Both the position numbers and the translations under genes were made by a program. Shown here in pieces: positions 35,601-64,000 of a stretch of 64,000 nt of DNA (position 1 is its first letter; each line of letters starts with the position of its first letter). The notes beneath the pieces are model-generated. The model did not search any database and was not told the origin of the DNA. It saw only the letters and a program-made list of their open reading frames with translations. The DNA comes from Symbiodinium natans. Taxonomy: Eukaryota > Sar > Dinophyceae > Suessiales > Symbiodiniaceae. The stretch is from the NCBI GenBank assembly GCA_905221605.1, contig CAJNDS010002167.1:212323-276322 (forward strand), written 5' to 3'.

Positions 35601-38600
35601 CTAAACCCTCAACCCTCAACCCTCAACCTCAACCCCCAACCCTCAACCATCAACCTAACCCTATCCCTTACCCCAGATGAGCCCTAAGCTCTAAACCATT
35701 AAGGTCTAAGCCCTCAGCCCCCGAAAGCAGGTCCTTTCGACCCCATAGCATGTAGAAGAAAAGTAGCCCGACACCCGTAAAGAAAGTGTCCATCATGTGC
35801 ATACATATGGGGTTTAGGCCCTACACCCTGAACCTGGGTTTTCCTAATGAAGACCTCGCAGATCAGCTTCCCTAAACCCCCTAAACCCTAAAGCCCTAAA
35901 GCCTAAAGCCTAAAGCCTAAAGCCTTAAAGCCTAAGGCCTAAGGCCTAAAGCCTAAAGCCTAAAGCCGAAAGCCTAAAGCCTAAAGCCTAAAGCCTAAAG
36001 CCTAAAGCCGAAAGCCTAAAGCCTAAGCCCTAAACCCTAAACCTGAACCCTACACCCCTTGGCGGCAGGCGGAGCCGTGCGTGTCCGACTGCGGTGCCGT
36101 GCCAGGGTCCCCGGGTCCCTATGCTTGGGTCTCTTGAACTAGCCCCCCGAAAATATGGGTTTGGGGTTTAGCGTTTGGGGTGTAGGGTTTGAGGTTTAGG
36201 GTTTAGGGTTTTGGGCCATTTGGGGCCTTTCGTAAGCCCAGCCCTAGATCCCTCCTGTCGTCGTGGGCATGAGCTTGTTATTTTGACAACTGGAGTTCCC
36301 AAACTTTAGGGTTTACGGTGTGTGCGGGGATTGTTCACAACGTCCAACTAGAGTTTCGAGGGCTCGGGTCTTGGCTGTTCCCAGTATTCCCCCCCAAAGG
36401 AGTAGCTGCTGCAGAAACTGAAGGGTTTAGGGGGTTTAGGGGAATTAGGTTTTAGGGTGATGATGTGGAAGGGTACCAAGGGGCCAAAAAACTCCGAAGC
36501 CAGAAAGGACCCAAACCGTGAGCCCCCTAAACTCTAGCTCTAAACCCGTAAAGCCACACTAACACCACCAGTCTCGACAGGGTTTACGGTGTAGGACTTG
36601 CTTAGGGTTTAGGGTCTAGGGTCTAGGGCCACACTAACACCACCAGTCTCGACAGGGTTTACGGTGTAGGACTTGCTTAGGGTTTAGGGTCTAGGGTCTA
36701 GGGTCTAGGGTCTAGGGACTAGGGTCTAGGGTCTAGGGTTTAGGGTTTAGGGCTTAGGGCTTAGGGCTTAGGGCTTAGGGCTTCAGCTGAGAAGACCCGA
36801 GCATGCGCCAAGGCCCATGCAGGACTGCCAGTACAGCGAGTGGACCACCTGGTCCATCCCCCAGAACTCTTAGGGTTTAGGGTTTAGGGTTTAGGGTTTA
36901 GGGTTTACGGCGTTTAGGTTTTGGGAGTGTTTAGGGCTAGGACCCAGAGTATCTGAGGCTAGTTTCATGGGCCCTCAATATGGTCCCTGACCTCCTTTAA
37001 AGGTTTGGACGTATGTGCCGTTAAATTTGTCTAGGGTATGTAAGGGGTATATAAGGGGTACCTTTTGGGGCCCCTAATGAGGCACCCTGTAACTACCCTT
37101 AGGGAGTAGGCCCCTTTTTTCCTGCTTGTTTTTTGAGCGGCTGGCGCTCCCTTCACAGCCCCTTTGAAACCAAAAGGGCACCCCCCTAAACCCTAAACCC
37201 TAAACCCTAAACCCTAAACCCTAAACCCTAAACCCTAAACCCTAAACCCTAAACCCTAAACCCTAAACCCTAAACCCTCCTTTGTGTTCCCCGGTTACTC
37301 TTGGGTCTCGGTGGTCCATCCCCCAATACGGTTGGGTTGCTAGTCATAAGGCAGCAGAGGGGGTGGCAAGGAGGGGGGGGGGTGCTGTAAGGGACCCAGA
37401 CTCCCCGTTTTCATTAAGGCTTATTTGGGATTCTTAAGCACCCTCATTTGGGGAATATGGCGCCCTTGCACCGCCCTCCCTTCCATCGCCCAATGGGCTC
37501 GGGTTGTTAGGGCGGTTTCCGGGGCTTCGGTGTGGAGTTTACGATTTAGGGTTGAGGGTTTTAGAGTCTAGGGTTTAGGGTTTAGGGTTTAGGGTTTAGA
37601 AGTTGTTTTAGGAGGTATATTTGGGGATTTTTGTTTTAAACATCTTTCGCACTTCTTGATTGGGTTGAGGAGGACCCTAACTATTTCGAAATATGGGTTT
37701 TTCCCAGATTTTGTGGGCCAACCTGGTGTTTCTTGGAAACCTGGAACATCCCACAGCCCTTTGGAGACAACTTTCGGGCCAGCTTAAACCTGACACCCTA
37801 AATCCCCCTAACCCCAAACCCCTTATGCCGAAGCCCTAGTCTAAGGGTAGTTACATGGGCATGGGCCCTTGGGTTAAACAGGGTATACAAGGGGCAGAAA
37901 AGGGGTCCCCTACTAAGGGACCAGGTAGCTAGCCTAAATACTAAAGACCTCGCAACTTCCCTGGACCCCATGCATTTGACTTGCGGACCCCCCAGCACTC
38001 TAAGCATCGAAGGCCGCCCCATCTGAAGCTTCCATCACTTTGCGGGCCTCAGCATGCTAACTTGGACCCTAACCCGCTAGACCACAAAAGCCTAACACAC
38101 CCAAAGCCCAAACACCCTAAACCCCCCAAAAGCCCTAAAGCCCCAAAACACCTACACTACACCCTTAACCCCTAAACCCTAGACCCCAAAGCCTAAACCC
38201 CAAGCCCTAATGTGGGACCCTGTTTAATGTGGGCCCCCCCCCTGAACAGTCGAGGCTGGACTTAGCTTTGTTTAGATGGCCCCGGGGGTTTATATGATTT
38301 AAATAGGGAGGAGTTTAGATAAGTTTAAAAGGGGCAGCGATGCCCGGCAATCTTTTTTAAAGGCGCGCCACGTGGAATTTTTCTTGCGGCGCCCGGACCG
38401 TTTGACTTTAAAGAGGGACCCCCAAACAGTCAGGGTGTCCTGAATAACACGGCCAAATTGACTTTTAAGAGGAGGCCCCCACTAAACCAGGTCCAACATT
38501 AAACCCTAAACCCCAAACCCCAAACCCTAAACCCCAAATCCTAAACCCCAAACCCTAAAACCCCAACCCCAAACCCCAAACCCAACCCACCTGAACCCTG

Positions 38601-41600
38601 AGCTCTAAAGCCCAAGCGTCGTCTGATCCAGGTCCGCCTGCCCTGTCACCTGCGGCGGTGGCTACTCAAAGGAGCGGGGAAGCTTCGAGCCCTTCTAAAG
38701 CCGAGTTTGGGGGTTCCGGGTTTAGGGTTTAGGGTTTAAGGTAAAGTTTAGGGTTTAGGGTTTAGGGTTTAGGGTTTAGGGTTTAAGGTAAAGTTTAGGG
38801 TTTAGGGTTTTAGGGTTTAGGATTTAGGGTTTAGGGTTTAGGGTTTAGGGTTTAGGGCAGCAGTAGTGTAGTCCTTCGAGGTCGGGTCTAGAGCATAGGC
38901 TTTTTCAGTCTCCTGGTAGGCTCCTTGCTGATTCAGGACTGCTGTCGTAGGGCACATCCCAACTGCCCCCAAAGGGTTTTGGGTTTTGGGGTTTAGGGTG
39001 TAGGGTTCGGGGTTTAGGGTTTAGGGTTTAAGGTAAATCCAAAGCGCCAAGCCTAGCCCCAACGCCTAAGCTGCTTCAGGAACGTCAGAGATTATGTATC
39101 TTCAGGGTTTAGGGTTTAGGGTTTAGGGTTTAGAACTACATGTGTTCCCACCCTGCGTTATGGCCTGGCCCTCGCACTCACACAAACGAACCTTAATCGG
39201 ATAGGCGCTTGGTGCCACAAATTCCTCCATAGCGTAGTCGGTGTTGAGGCGACGCACTGCTCTAGAGCCCCAAACATTCCCACAGTCTGGGAATTAGCTA
39301 CAATTCCCTCCCACTTCCTCAGCGCCGAGCAGGCCAAAGCACTCGCAGATATAGTTTGTGCCACCTGCCTGAAGACTCCCTTCATAGTTTTCTGGCATCC
39401 TTCGCAGGACAGGGTTCCAGCTCAAAGAGATGAAATTTCCTCATGGGGTCGAGGGCACAACCCAGAGACACTTTCCTCAGATTTATGGATAGAATGTCGC
39501 ATCCCCAAACCCCAAACCCTAAACCCTAAGCCCTAAACTAAACCCTGAAAGACCAGGCGCCCCAGCACCCCTAGACAGCCCCGCGCAGGACGATGAAAAA
39601 CAAAAGCCTAAGCCCTACAAGCCCTACAAGCCCTACAAGCCCCAAGCCCTGACCCCTTTGACAAAAAACCTCCTTCTCAATTCTTGGGGCTACTTTCATG
39701 TTCAAACATCTCCCTGGCAAGGATCGTGCACGGGTGCGCTACCGCGTGGTCATGAAGTTCGCGCGGGCCGGGACACCCAAATTCGACATGCCACCCAACA
39801 GGTTCCCCGAAGATCCTCAACCCGAACCCCGGTAGGTGTTTATACATGTTTGCATTGTTTATTCTGGGGCTGATGTATGTGTATGTTGGTCATGGGGGCT
39901 ATAGGGTATACTACTGCTTAGTGTTCATAGGGTTTGGGGTTTGGGTTTAACGATAAGGGCTTCTAGTGTTTGACATGTTTTCAGGCTTTCAGGGGCTTAC
40001 GGGATTTATAAGGCTTATGGATTTGTTAAGTTCACGTAGTTTTTGAAGGTTGGTTAGGACTGATTAGGTTTTTGGCCCGGGGCAGCATCCCCAATTCAAG
40101 AACTGCCTTGAGTTATCATTGCGATGCTTGAGAAGTGTGGGCCGTTTTGGCACGCTAGGCTAAAGGGAATTGATGTAAACCTAAACCCGAAACGTACAAC
40201 CCCTAAACCCTAAACCCTAAACCCTAAACCCTAAACCCTGAACCCTAAACCCTAAACCCTAGGATCAAGCTACGAATTCAGGTCCGAGTCCGTAAGGAAT
40301 ACTGGCGCTTTCGAGTCTCCTGTTTATGGTTTGGGGCTTCCAAGGTGCTACCTGGGTTTCCGAAGGGGTTTGTAGGGCTTTCAGGGGTTTGCCCTCTGTG
40401 GTGCTTTACTGTAACTTTAGATCCTTAGCCTTTTTGGGGTTATTGGGTTTCTCAATAAGCTACCCTGCTAAGTGCAGGCAAGCTGCGGGTTTAGGCAGCT
40501 CCCTATAATTTCAGAATACGTCCCCTCCCCACCCGTTTCACGATCTCGGCAGAGTTTAGGATTTTTCTGCGGCTTGGCAGCAGGTTTTGGCTGTTCTTCC
40601 GTAGATTCAGAAATGGGCAGAAGGGCGCCTAGCACCAGTATATCCACCCTGCGCAAGCCCTGATGAGGGCCTGATGCCTCCTAAACCCTGAGCCTACAAG
40701 CCACACAAATAAACCCTAAACCCTAAGCCCTAAGCCTAAACCCTAAACCCTAAACCCTAAACCCTAAACCCTAAACCCTAAACCCTAAACCCTACACCCT
40801 TCAGCCCCCAAGCTCCACCTCAGTTCCACACGTCTTTGCAACGCCCAGGGCGGTGGCCAGGAGTGCGACGGTGGCCCGGAGGAACTGCAGCGAGGGGCCC
40901 GGGACACTTTCTTAGGGTTTTAGGGGGTCTTAGGGTTTTCGGTTTAGGGTTTAGGGTCTAGGGTTTAGGGTTTAGGGTTTAGGGTTTAGGGTTTAGGGTT
41001 GAGGAGTGAGATTTTCTGGGAAGCTGTTTCAACAGCAGTTGAGCTCTTACGATCTACACCTCCTGCAATTGCAGGAGGTGCAGATCGTAAGAGCTCAACT
41101 GCTGTTTCAGGTTCAGGGTTTTGGGGCGCCGCGAGGCGCATCTAGGCTTCTGCGTTTGGTGCAGCAGCTCTTTCCTGACGGCTGGGGTGTTTAGGGTTTA
41201 GGGTTTAAGGGTTTAAGGGTTTAAGGGTTTAAGGGTTTAAGGGTTTAAGGGTTTAAGGGTTTAAGGGTTTAAGGGTTTAAGGGTTTAAGGGTTTAAGGGT
41301 TTAAGGGTTTAAGGGTTTAAGGGTTTAGGGTTTAGGGCTTGTCTGAGGACTGTTGGAGCTCAATGGGCACTTCACAGCTTTCTAGGCTTCTTCGACACGG
41401 CTGAGGGTCGAGGGGCTTAGGCTCTACCCGTCAAGGGATTTAGGGTTTAGGGTTTAGGGTTCACGATTTAGGGTTTGGGGTAAGACTCGTACCCCTTAGG
41501 TTGTGCCCCTAAAGGTCCCCTTCCCTTAATTAATGAACTCCTAGTATGGCCGTTAAATTCCCTTAGGGATCCTTAAACAGGGTTCTCACCTTAAGGGTCC

Positions 41601-44600
41601 AAGGTAGAACCCCTGGAACCTCGGACTCGCTTTACCGCACGGGAGCGACCTTTCCCAGACCTTGGAGAATTGCGGTTTTGACCTGGCAAACCTCGTCATG
41701 AGGTTGAAGACATCAGAGGGTGCAAGCACTCTCACAACCTATGACTATCTCCAGACCCATCATTTACTCGGGTCCTCCATTTAGGAGGCTTTAAACCCCA
41801 AACCCTAAACCCTAAACCCCACACCGTAAACCCTAAACCCTAAACCCTAAACCCTAAACCCTAAACCCTAAACCCTAAACCCTAAACCCTAAACCCTAAA
41901 CCCTAAACCCTAAACCTGCGAGGCCTTGTGCGCTGAACCCGTGCCCGGTCATGGAGGACTGCAAGTGGGGCAGCTGGAGCCAGCGCCCCCGCCGTGAGTT
42001 GTAGCTGACATGATGCCTTGACAGCATTTCCCAAAATAGAGGTTTAGGGTCTAGGGTTTAGGGTTTAGGGTTTAGGGTTTAGGGTTTAGGGTTTAGGGCC
42101 CCTTACACAGTGCCCAAAGCCCGCAAAATGACAGTCGTTGCAGGAACCCCTTACAACAGGGTATAAGCACCCTGCATGTTCTACACACATGACCATACAG
42201 CCCTCAAGCCCAATAAGAGCCTCAACCCCCCCCCCCTCTCCCAGCATCGAACCCCACACTGCGGCTCTCTAAGACGCTTGGGTTCAAGGTCTTGAAAGCC
42301 CGAAACCCTAAAACCTAAACCCTCAACCCTAAACCTCAGAATGCTCGAATGCTAGAAGCCCTACAGTCGAACCAGGGAACCCTCCAAACCTTCAGGTTTT
42401 TGGTCCTGAATTAATACGATAGGTCTCAAAGCCTAAACCCGGAACCCGAAACCCTAAACCCTGAACTGTAAACCCTAAACCCTAAACCCTTACTTAAGAT
42501 GAGGCCCTCATTCGGACGCTTGTGCGGGTTTAGGGTTTAGGGTTTAGGGGCCCGAAGCCCTAAAAGGAGTAGGTTAGGGTGGCTTTGCCGCCTTGGACGG
42601 CGAAAGGTTTTCGCTGGCCCTCCACAATCGGGCCAGAACTGCTCTTCGCACCCGACGCCTCGAGCCTCTTCTGCATCCCAACCTTCACGGCATCTGCGCC
42701 ATAGTGCAGCAAACCCTAAACCCGAAACCCTAAACCCTCAAACCTGAAACCCTAAACCCTAAACCCTAAACCCTTAACCCTAAACCCTAGACCCTAAACC
42801 CCACACCCCAAACCCAAAAAAACTGCAAGCGCTCAACGGGTGCCAGGCTCTCAGCTTGCACCGCCACCTGCGGGGGTGGCATGGCCAGCCGCAGCCGCGA
42901 AGTGGTTCGGCTGCCACGGTACGGAGGCACGGCTCGCGGTTTTGGTGTTTGGGGTTTAGGGTTAAGGGTTTAAGGTTTAGGGTTTGGGGGCTTGGGCTTG
43001 TGGGTTTGGGGGTTATGTGGGATACCCTGAATTCCCTTACCGACGACCTCTGCGACTTCCTCGAAAGAGGTTGCGAACCTGTGTGTGTGTGTGTGTGTGT
43101 TGGTTCTCTTACTTCGGTGCAAGACGCGCCTCCGTGGCCACGATGCCCAAGAAGGCAAGGTTCGGAACTAGGGCCGCCAGGGCTTTAGACGAAGCCTTGC
43201 AGCAGAACGCTGGAGAACTTGTCAGTCCCGGCAATGAGCAGCTGTGCTAGCGATCGTAATACATCGTAGATGTTAGGAAGTCAGTAGTGAATGGCAATAG
43301 CAGTTGTCGTAGCGATCGTAGGAGGAATAGGAGTAGAAATCGCAAGTTCTATATAGTCAATAGCAATAGTGTTCGCAATATTCGTAGTGGTAGCCAGAGA
43401 GTAAGAGTACCAGAAATAGTACAAAGAATACGAATACGAACAGGAACAGTAATCAGAATCAGCACTTCGAGCTTTTCCCTCGCCCTGACGTTCACTGCCA
43501 GGGAAGCCATGTGAGCGCAACGTCACCATGGCCATCGTGGCCTGCAATACCGAGGCTGCCTTCTAGTTTTGTGCCGGAAGGTCCCCGCGCCCAATAAGCT
43601 AGGTTCCCCAGTGTACCCCACTAAACCCTATAGCCCTAAGTAATACGAAAAGATAATAGTCCCTATATGACCCTTATGAGGAAGAATGTTTTGTATGTTT
43701 TGGCCCTGGCAGTTTCTTAATCAAATAGCAGGCTAGGCCCTTTTTCCTCGTGCGTAAGCAAAGAGAAGACTCCCTCTTATGTTCCTTGAGCCTTGAAGGT
43801 TTAGAGGTGGTTCTTTTCACGGCTTTAGGGCTTTTGTGGGGAGGGTTGTAGCACTTTGGGGCTTGCAAAATTTAGGGTTTAGGCTTTAGGGGTGTCGGGG
43901 TGTCTTGGGGTTGCAGGACTTTAGGGCTTCAGGGTTTGGAGCTTAGGCTTAGGGTTTGGAGGGTTTTGGATTTGGGGCTTTCAGGGTTTTGGATTTGGGG
44001 CTTTCAGGGCTTATCGGCTCCTTTTCTCGAAGCGAAACTACAAGAACAAGAAACCGTAGTATAAATGTAGGTAAATTAAAATAAATATTAATAGTATTTG
44101 AATTATATATTACGGAAATTTACTTAAGTTCTTCGTTTAAGTTCAACCTCGTTTTGGAAGGCCGCAGACTCCTAGAACCTGTCCAGAGGCCTGTCCTGCG
44201 ATCATCCGCGATTGTGAGTTCAGCAAGTGGAATGACTGGCAGGACTGGGTCAACATTGTTGCTCTTTGTTGTATGTTTCTACTACCAGTACCACTACGAA
44301 TGCTGTTGCTCATTCCTAACTATATGAACACCTGCAACTGAATTAAGGTGTTCTTCAGCTGGCGCTGCCCTCAGAAGTAGGAGCGCGTCCTCTTTCCCGA
44401 GGCCTACCGATGATTATGACTACTGCCATTGCCTTCACAATTGCTCATGCTATCACTATTGTACCATTTCTATTACTATGACGATGACTAGGACGAGGAC
44501 GATGGCATCTAAATCCCAAACCTTAAACCTTAAACCCTAAACCCTAAACCCTAAACCCTAATTAATCCCCAAACCCCAAACCCTCAACCCTAAACCCTAA

Positions 44601-45609
44601 ACCCTACTCGCAGGATTGCTCTTTGCCTTGCGGTGGTGGTCAGCAGCATCGGTCCCGCGTCCTGCTGATCGAGGCCTTTCCGATCTGAGACTCTACAGGG
44701 CTTCGGGTTTAGGGTTTAGGGTTTAGGGTTCCTAAACCAAAGATTTCATGCCCTTAGCCCTTAGCTCGAAGACCCAAAGCATTTCGGGTCAAAGCTAGTG
44801 CAGGTTTCTTGACGAAGCGAAAGGCTGCAATCCATCAAGCAACAGTCTCGGTAGCCCCTTGGGGTCATGTTGTATTTTAGGGTTTAGGGTTTTAGGGTTT
44901 TAGGGTTTTTGGGTTTTTGGGTTTTTGGGTTTTTGGGTTTTTGGGTGTTAGGGTTTTTGGGTTTTTGGGTTTTAGGGTGTTAGGGTTTTTGGGTTTCTCT
45001 TGAACCCAATAATTGGGTTCAAGAGGGTCATATAGGATTATCTTTCGGAGGGTTTTTAGGGCCATCCTGGCAGGCCATCCTTGAACCTGAGTTTTTTGCT
45101 GCTCTGACTTGAGATGCAGGGTTTAGGGTTTAGGGTTTAGGGTTTAGGGTTTAGGGTTTAGGGTTTAGGGAAATAGTAGCGCAGCTTGAACATGCTTTAG
45201 TGGCGTGATGCGCAGCTCGCGCTGTCACCGCAGCCTCAAGCCACTTGCAGCAACTTGGGCATCTCCTAGAATAGGGGAACCCCTAATATACCCCAAAATA
45301 CTACAATCCTTATTATAGGAACCCAGGGGAACCCCTTTTTTCCCCAAAAATACTATAATCCTTATTATAGGAACCCAGGGGAACCCCTAATATACCCCAA
45401 AATACTATATTCCTTATTATAGGAACTCCCCAAAGAGGGCACCCCTGTTCTCGGAACCCCCACTTGCAGATGAGGATACCCGCAGATGTGGGAGTTTTCC
45501 AAAGAACTCCTGCCAGCTGCAGCTTGCTGCGCCCAACACGATCATCTCTCAGCCCTCAGCCCTAACTAAGCCCCCCAACCCTGAGCGAGCCCTAAACCCT
45601 AAACCCTAA
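25991..45609 (+). CDS. Multi-thrombospondin type-1 repeat protein (start unknown)
   Basis: Proposed exons: 25991-26017, 26934-26993, 27812-27852, 29188-29227, 30407-30423, 30833-30887, 31529-31545, 31924-31963, 32636-32678, 34744-34778, 35057-35119, 36069-36095, 36823-36851, 38632-38686, 40849-40889, 41923-41982, 42847-42901, 44189-44242, 44614-44673, 45475-45609. The sum is 954 nt in one frame. About six TSP1 modules are recognisable by W-x-x-W, C-G-G-G-x-R and the closing cysteines. TSP1 proteins are normally secreted or surface proteins that bind glycans or other proteins; a signal peptide and any membrane anchor are not located. The last exon runs open into the CCCTAAA array, giving TAA at 45607. 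That end is tentative, since a further exon could have been missed. Donors include GC, GT and GA. Confidence 0.75.
31112..31312. mobile_element. Second palindromic element interrupted by heptamer array
   Basis: Compare 19770-19880: TTGGCAGCCCAGCGGTACCC at the left and ATACTGGGCTACC at the right. In this copy TTGGTTGCCCAGTGGTACCC starts near 31122 and TTACTGGGCTAC ends near 31307, with CCCTGAA/CCCTAAA heptamers (about 31232-31298) inserted before the right end. Confidence 0.65.
33494..33619. repeat. ~125-bp poly-G tract
   Basis: Almost pure G, broken by single T, C or A. It is by far the longest of many G or C homopolymers in the window; others are at about 1040-1059, 14322-14340, 18619-18632, 32392-32407, 53031-53052, 54811-54833, 55876-55890, 56456-56467, 56897-56911 and 60855-60867. 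Its true length is probably uncertain in any assembly. Apparent poly-Gly or poly-Pro frames are artefacts. Confidence 0.9.
33838..34660. other. Repeat-poor stretch inside gene 2
   Basis: A palindromic element (33839-33937) is followed by about 700 bp without telomere-type repeats. The short frames on both strands here have no motif I recognise, and no exon could be placed. The composition differs from the GC-rich exon islands. Confidence 0.5.
34744..36095 (+). CDS. Thrombospondin repeat 3 (opening half not found)
   Basis: Exons read GRTTFRSRSDQI, ERHRRIAAAAVAGGGPCEGP plus E, and AEPCVSDCG. The basic strand, GG-x-PC-x-G and the closing cysteine pair are typical, but no W-x-x-W opening segment was found between 32679 and 34743. 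It may be a missed small exon, or this module may have lost it. Confidence 0.6.
35890..36030. repeat. AAAGCCT variant array
   Basis: About 19 heptamers of AAAGCCT with a few AAGGCCT or GAAAGCCT units, flanked by ordinary CCCTAAA. It is one of the locally pure variant arrays. Confidence 0.9.
36553..36708. repeat. 75-bp direct tandem duplication
   Basis: GCCACACTAACACCACCAGT and the following bases through the TCTAGGG units occur twice, starting at 36553 and 36628, without a difference I could see. The copies include TTTAGGG/TCTAGGG units, so the duplication is younger than those heptamers. Confidence 0.85.
36823..40889 (+). CDS. Thrombospondin repeat 4
   Basis: DCQYSEWTTW at 36823-36851 joins across ACCTG|GT..CAG|GTCC to SACPVTCGGGYSKERGSF at 38632-38686, then to GGGQECDGGPEELQ at 40849-40889. 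The next exon supplies PCALNPCPVME. This is the clearest TSP1 module here: WTTWSACPVTCGGG is close to textbook. The 1.8 kb intron 36852-38631 holds the array-interrupted palindromic element described elsewhere. Confidence 0.85.
37105..37312. mobile_element. Palindromic element interrupted by a CCCTAAA array
   Basis: The left part (TAGGCCCCTTTTTT ... ACCAAAAGGGCACC) and right part (CCGGTTACTCTTGGGTCT) match the two ends of an element found intact at 25633-25742 and 56750-56855. Here about 95 bp of CCCTAAA (37182-37278) lies between them. The array therefore arose or inserted inside an existing element. Confidence 0.7.
37843..37935. mobile_element. Palindromic element family F
   Basis: GTTACATGGGCATGGGCCCTT ... 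AAGGGACCAGGTAGCTAGCC. Diverged relatives with GTATGGGCCCTT..GGTAT..AAGGGGT..CCC lie at about 36963-37080, 53836-53931 and 59840-59955. Decay is strong, so membership is tentative. Confidence 0.4.
39132..39500 (+). mobile_element. Possible LINE-type retroelement fragment
   Basis: One + strand frame is open for about 120 codons with no start codon. It contains PTLRYGLALALTQTNLNRI and later AEQAKALADIVCATCLKT. The first block resembles the region after the reverse-transcriptase core of non-LTR elements (the LLYGxExW-type block), but it is diverged and I would not assign a clade. TTTAGGG borders it on the left and CCCTAAA on the right. It lies in the intron 38687-40848. An opposite-strand frame of 75 codons is taken as its shadow. 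Confidence 0.4.
39700..39831 (+). other. Orphan coding-like segment with GT donor
   Basis: After CAAG| at 39721 the sequence reads DRARVRYRVVMKFARAGTPK and continues open to GAACCCCG|GTAGGT at 39831. It looks like protein, but its phase (0 in, 2 out) does not fit between the thrombospondin exons at 38686 and 40849. It may be a nested or relic gene piece. No family is recognised. Confidence 0.35.
41031..41106. repeat. 76-bp near-perfect palindrome without a loop
   Basis: The 38-base arms meet at 41068/41069 (CTGCAA|TTGCAG) and differ at one position (TACACC against TGCACC). The sequence is unique in the window, not telomere-type, and is flanked by TTTAGGG on the left and a TTTAAGGG array further right. 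Confidence 0.95.
41195..41330. repeat. TTTAAGGG octamer array
   Basis: About 15 perfect copies of the octamer TTTAAGGG, bordered on both sides by ordinary TTTAGGG. One extra A has been fixed through the whole array. Confidence 0.95.
41923..45609 (+). CDS. Thrombospondin repeats 5-6 and C-terminus
   Basis: 41923-41982 closes module 4 and opens the next with DCKWGSWSQ. 42847-42901 gives LSACTATCGGGMASRSRE. 44189-44242 gives ACPAIIRDCEFSKWNDWQ. 44614-44673 gives DCSLPCGGGQQHRSRVLLIE. 45475 onwards gives DTRRCGSFPKNSC. NDWQ|DCSLPCGGG needs a GA donor at 44243. The GG-x-C part of module 5 was not found; a possible piece lies near 43203-43235 (QNAGELVSPGN). After the last cysteine the frame stays open to TAA at 45607. 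Confidence 0.75.
43250..43480. repeat. Degenerate triplet-like low-complexity region
   Basis: Purine-rich sequence with a loose three-base beat (AGTAGT, AATAGC, CGTAGT and similar). Related regions occur at 44270-44510 (opposite composition) and 50190-50590. Frames on either strand are composition artefacts. Confidence 0.6.
45273..45428. repeat. Three 52-bp tandem copies
   Basis: AGGGGAACCCCTAATATACC and the following bases to TTATTATAGGAACCC start at 45273, 45325 and 45377. The middle copy has CTTTTTTCC in place of CTAATATACC. A related single sequence lies near 61222-61275. The array lies just before the last proposed exon of gene 2. Confidence 0.85.
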
Positions 45610-45694
45610 ACCCTAAACCCTAAACCCTAAACCCTAAACCCTAAACCCTAAACCCTAAACCCTAAACCCTAAACCCCTAGCAAGATAATCGGAC
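45610..45694. other. 85-bp gap between genes 2 and 3
   Basis: Filled by CCCTAAA heptamers to about 45676, then AGCAAGATAATCGGAC. An in-frame TAA at 45686 lies three codons before the ATG of gene 3, which argues against a fusion of the two genes through this exon. No dinoflagellate spliced-leader sequence is visible; it would be added in trans and need not be. Confidence 0.45.

Positions 45695-64000
<18,306 letters not shown>

Noticed and set aside
43144-43250. Small gene MPKKARFGTRAARALDEALQ
   Set aside because: It is open and coding-like but has no recognisable family and overlaps a possible thrombospondin exon; not strong enough to list.

Overview
The window looks like nuclear DNA of a dinoflagellate. 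About half or more of it is interstitial telomere-type heptamer, TTTAGGG/CCCTAAA and close variants, in both orientations, mixed with short palindromic (MITE-like) elements and a few transposon relics. The only conserved protein signal lies in very short GC-rich islands of about 17-95 nt. Read as exons they join in frame, nearly always with AG|G acceptors, and with donors that are mostly GC, sometimes GA or GT. That splice-site mix, the single coding strand and the close gene spacing are dinoflagellate habits as generally known. No long open reading frame in the window is a gene; all three genes are invisible to an ORF scan. Splice sites were inferred by hand from reading frame and remembered family motifs; no alignment was run.

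Layout, all genes on the + strand. (1) 305-20382: voltage/cyclic-nucleotide-type ion channel, 23 proposed exons and about 403 codons from S4-S5/S5 through pore, S6, C-linker, cyclic-nucleotide-binding fold and a Ser/Asn-rich tail ending in TAG at 20380; its 5' end lies outside the window. (2) 20383 to about 24.9 kb: spacer with a 22-bp minisatellite and unplaced exon candidates. (3) about 25.99-45.6 kb: protein of about six thrombospondin type-1 repeats, start not found. (4) 45695 to beyond 64000: M16 metallopeptidase (insulysin/nardilysin type) with an ATG, the HxxEH zinc motif and many family blocks; its end lies beyond the window. Only about 85 nt separates the proposed end of gene 2 from the ATG of gene 3.

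The most striking pattern is architectural. Most introns begin, just after the donor, with G-rich TTTAGGG arrays and end, just before the acceptor, with C-rich CCCTAAA arrays. Each intron could therefore fold back on itself and bring its splice sites together, and the C-rich array sits where a polypyrimidine tract would be.

The right end carries a probable assembly problem. After a 100-N gap, 62351-64000 repeats 58487-59904 without any difference I could see, except for 232 extra bases that hold a conserved peptidase exon missing from the first copy.
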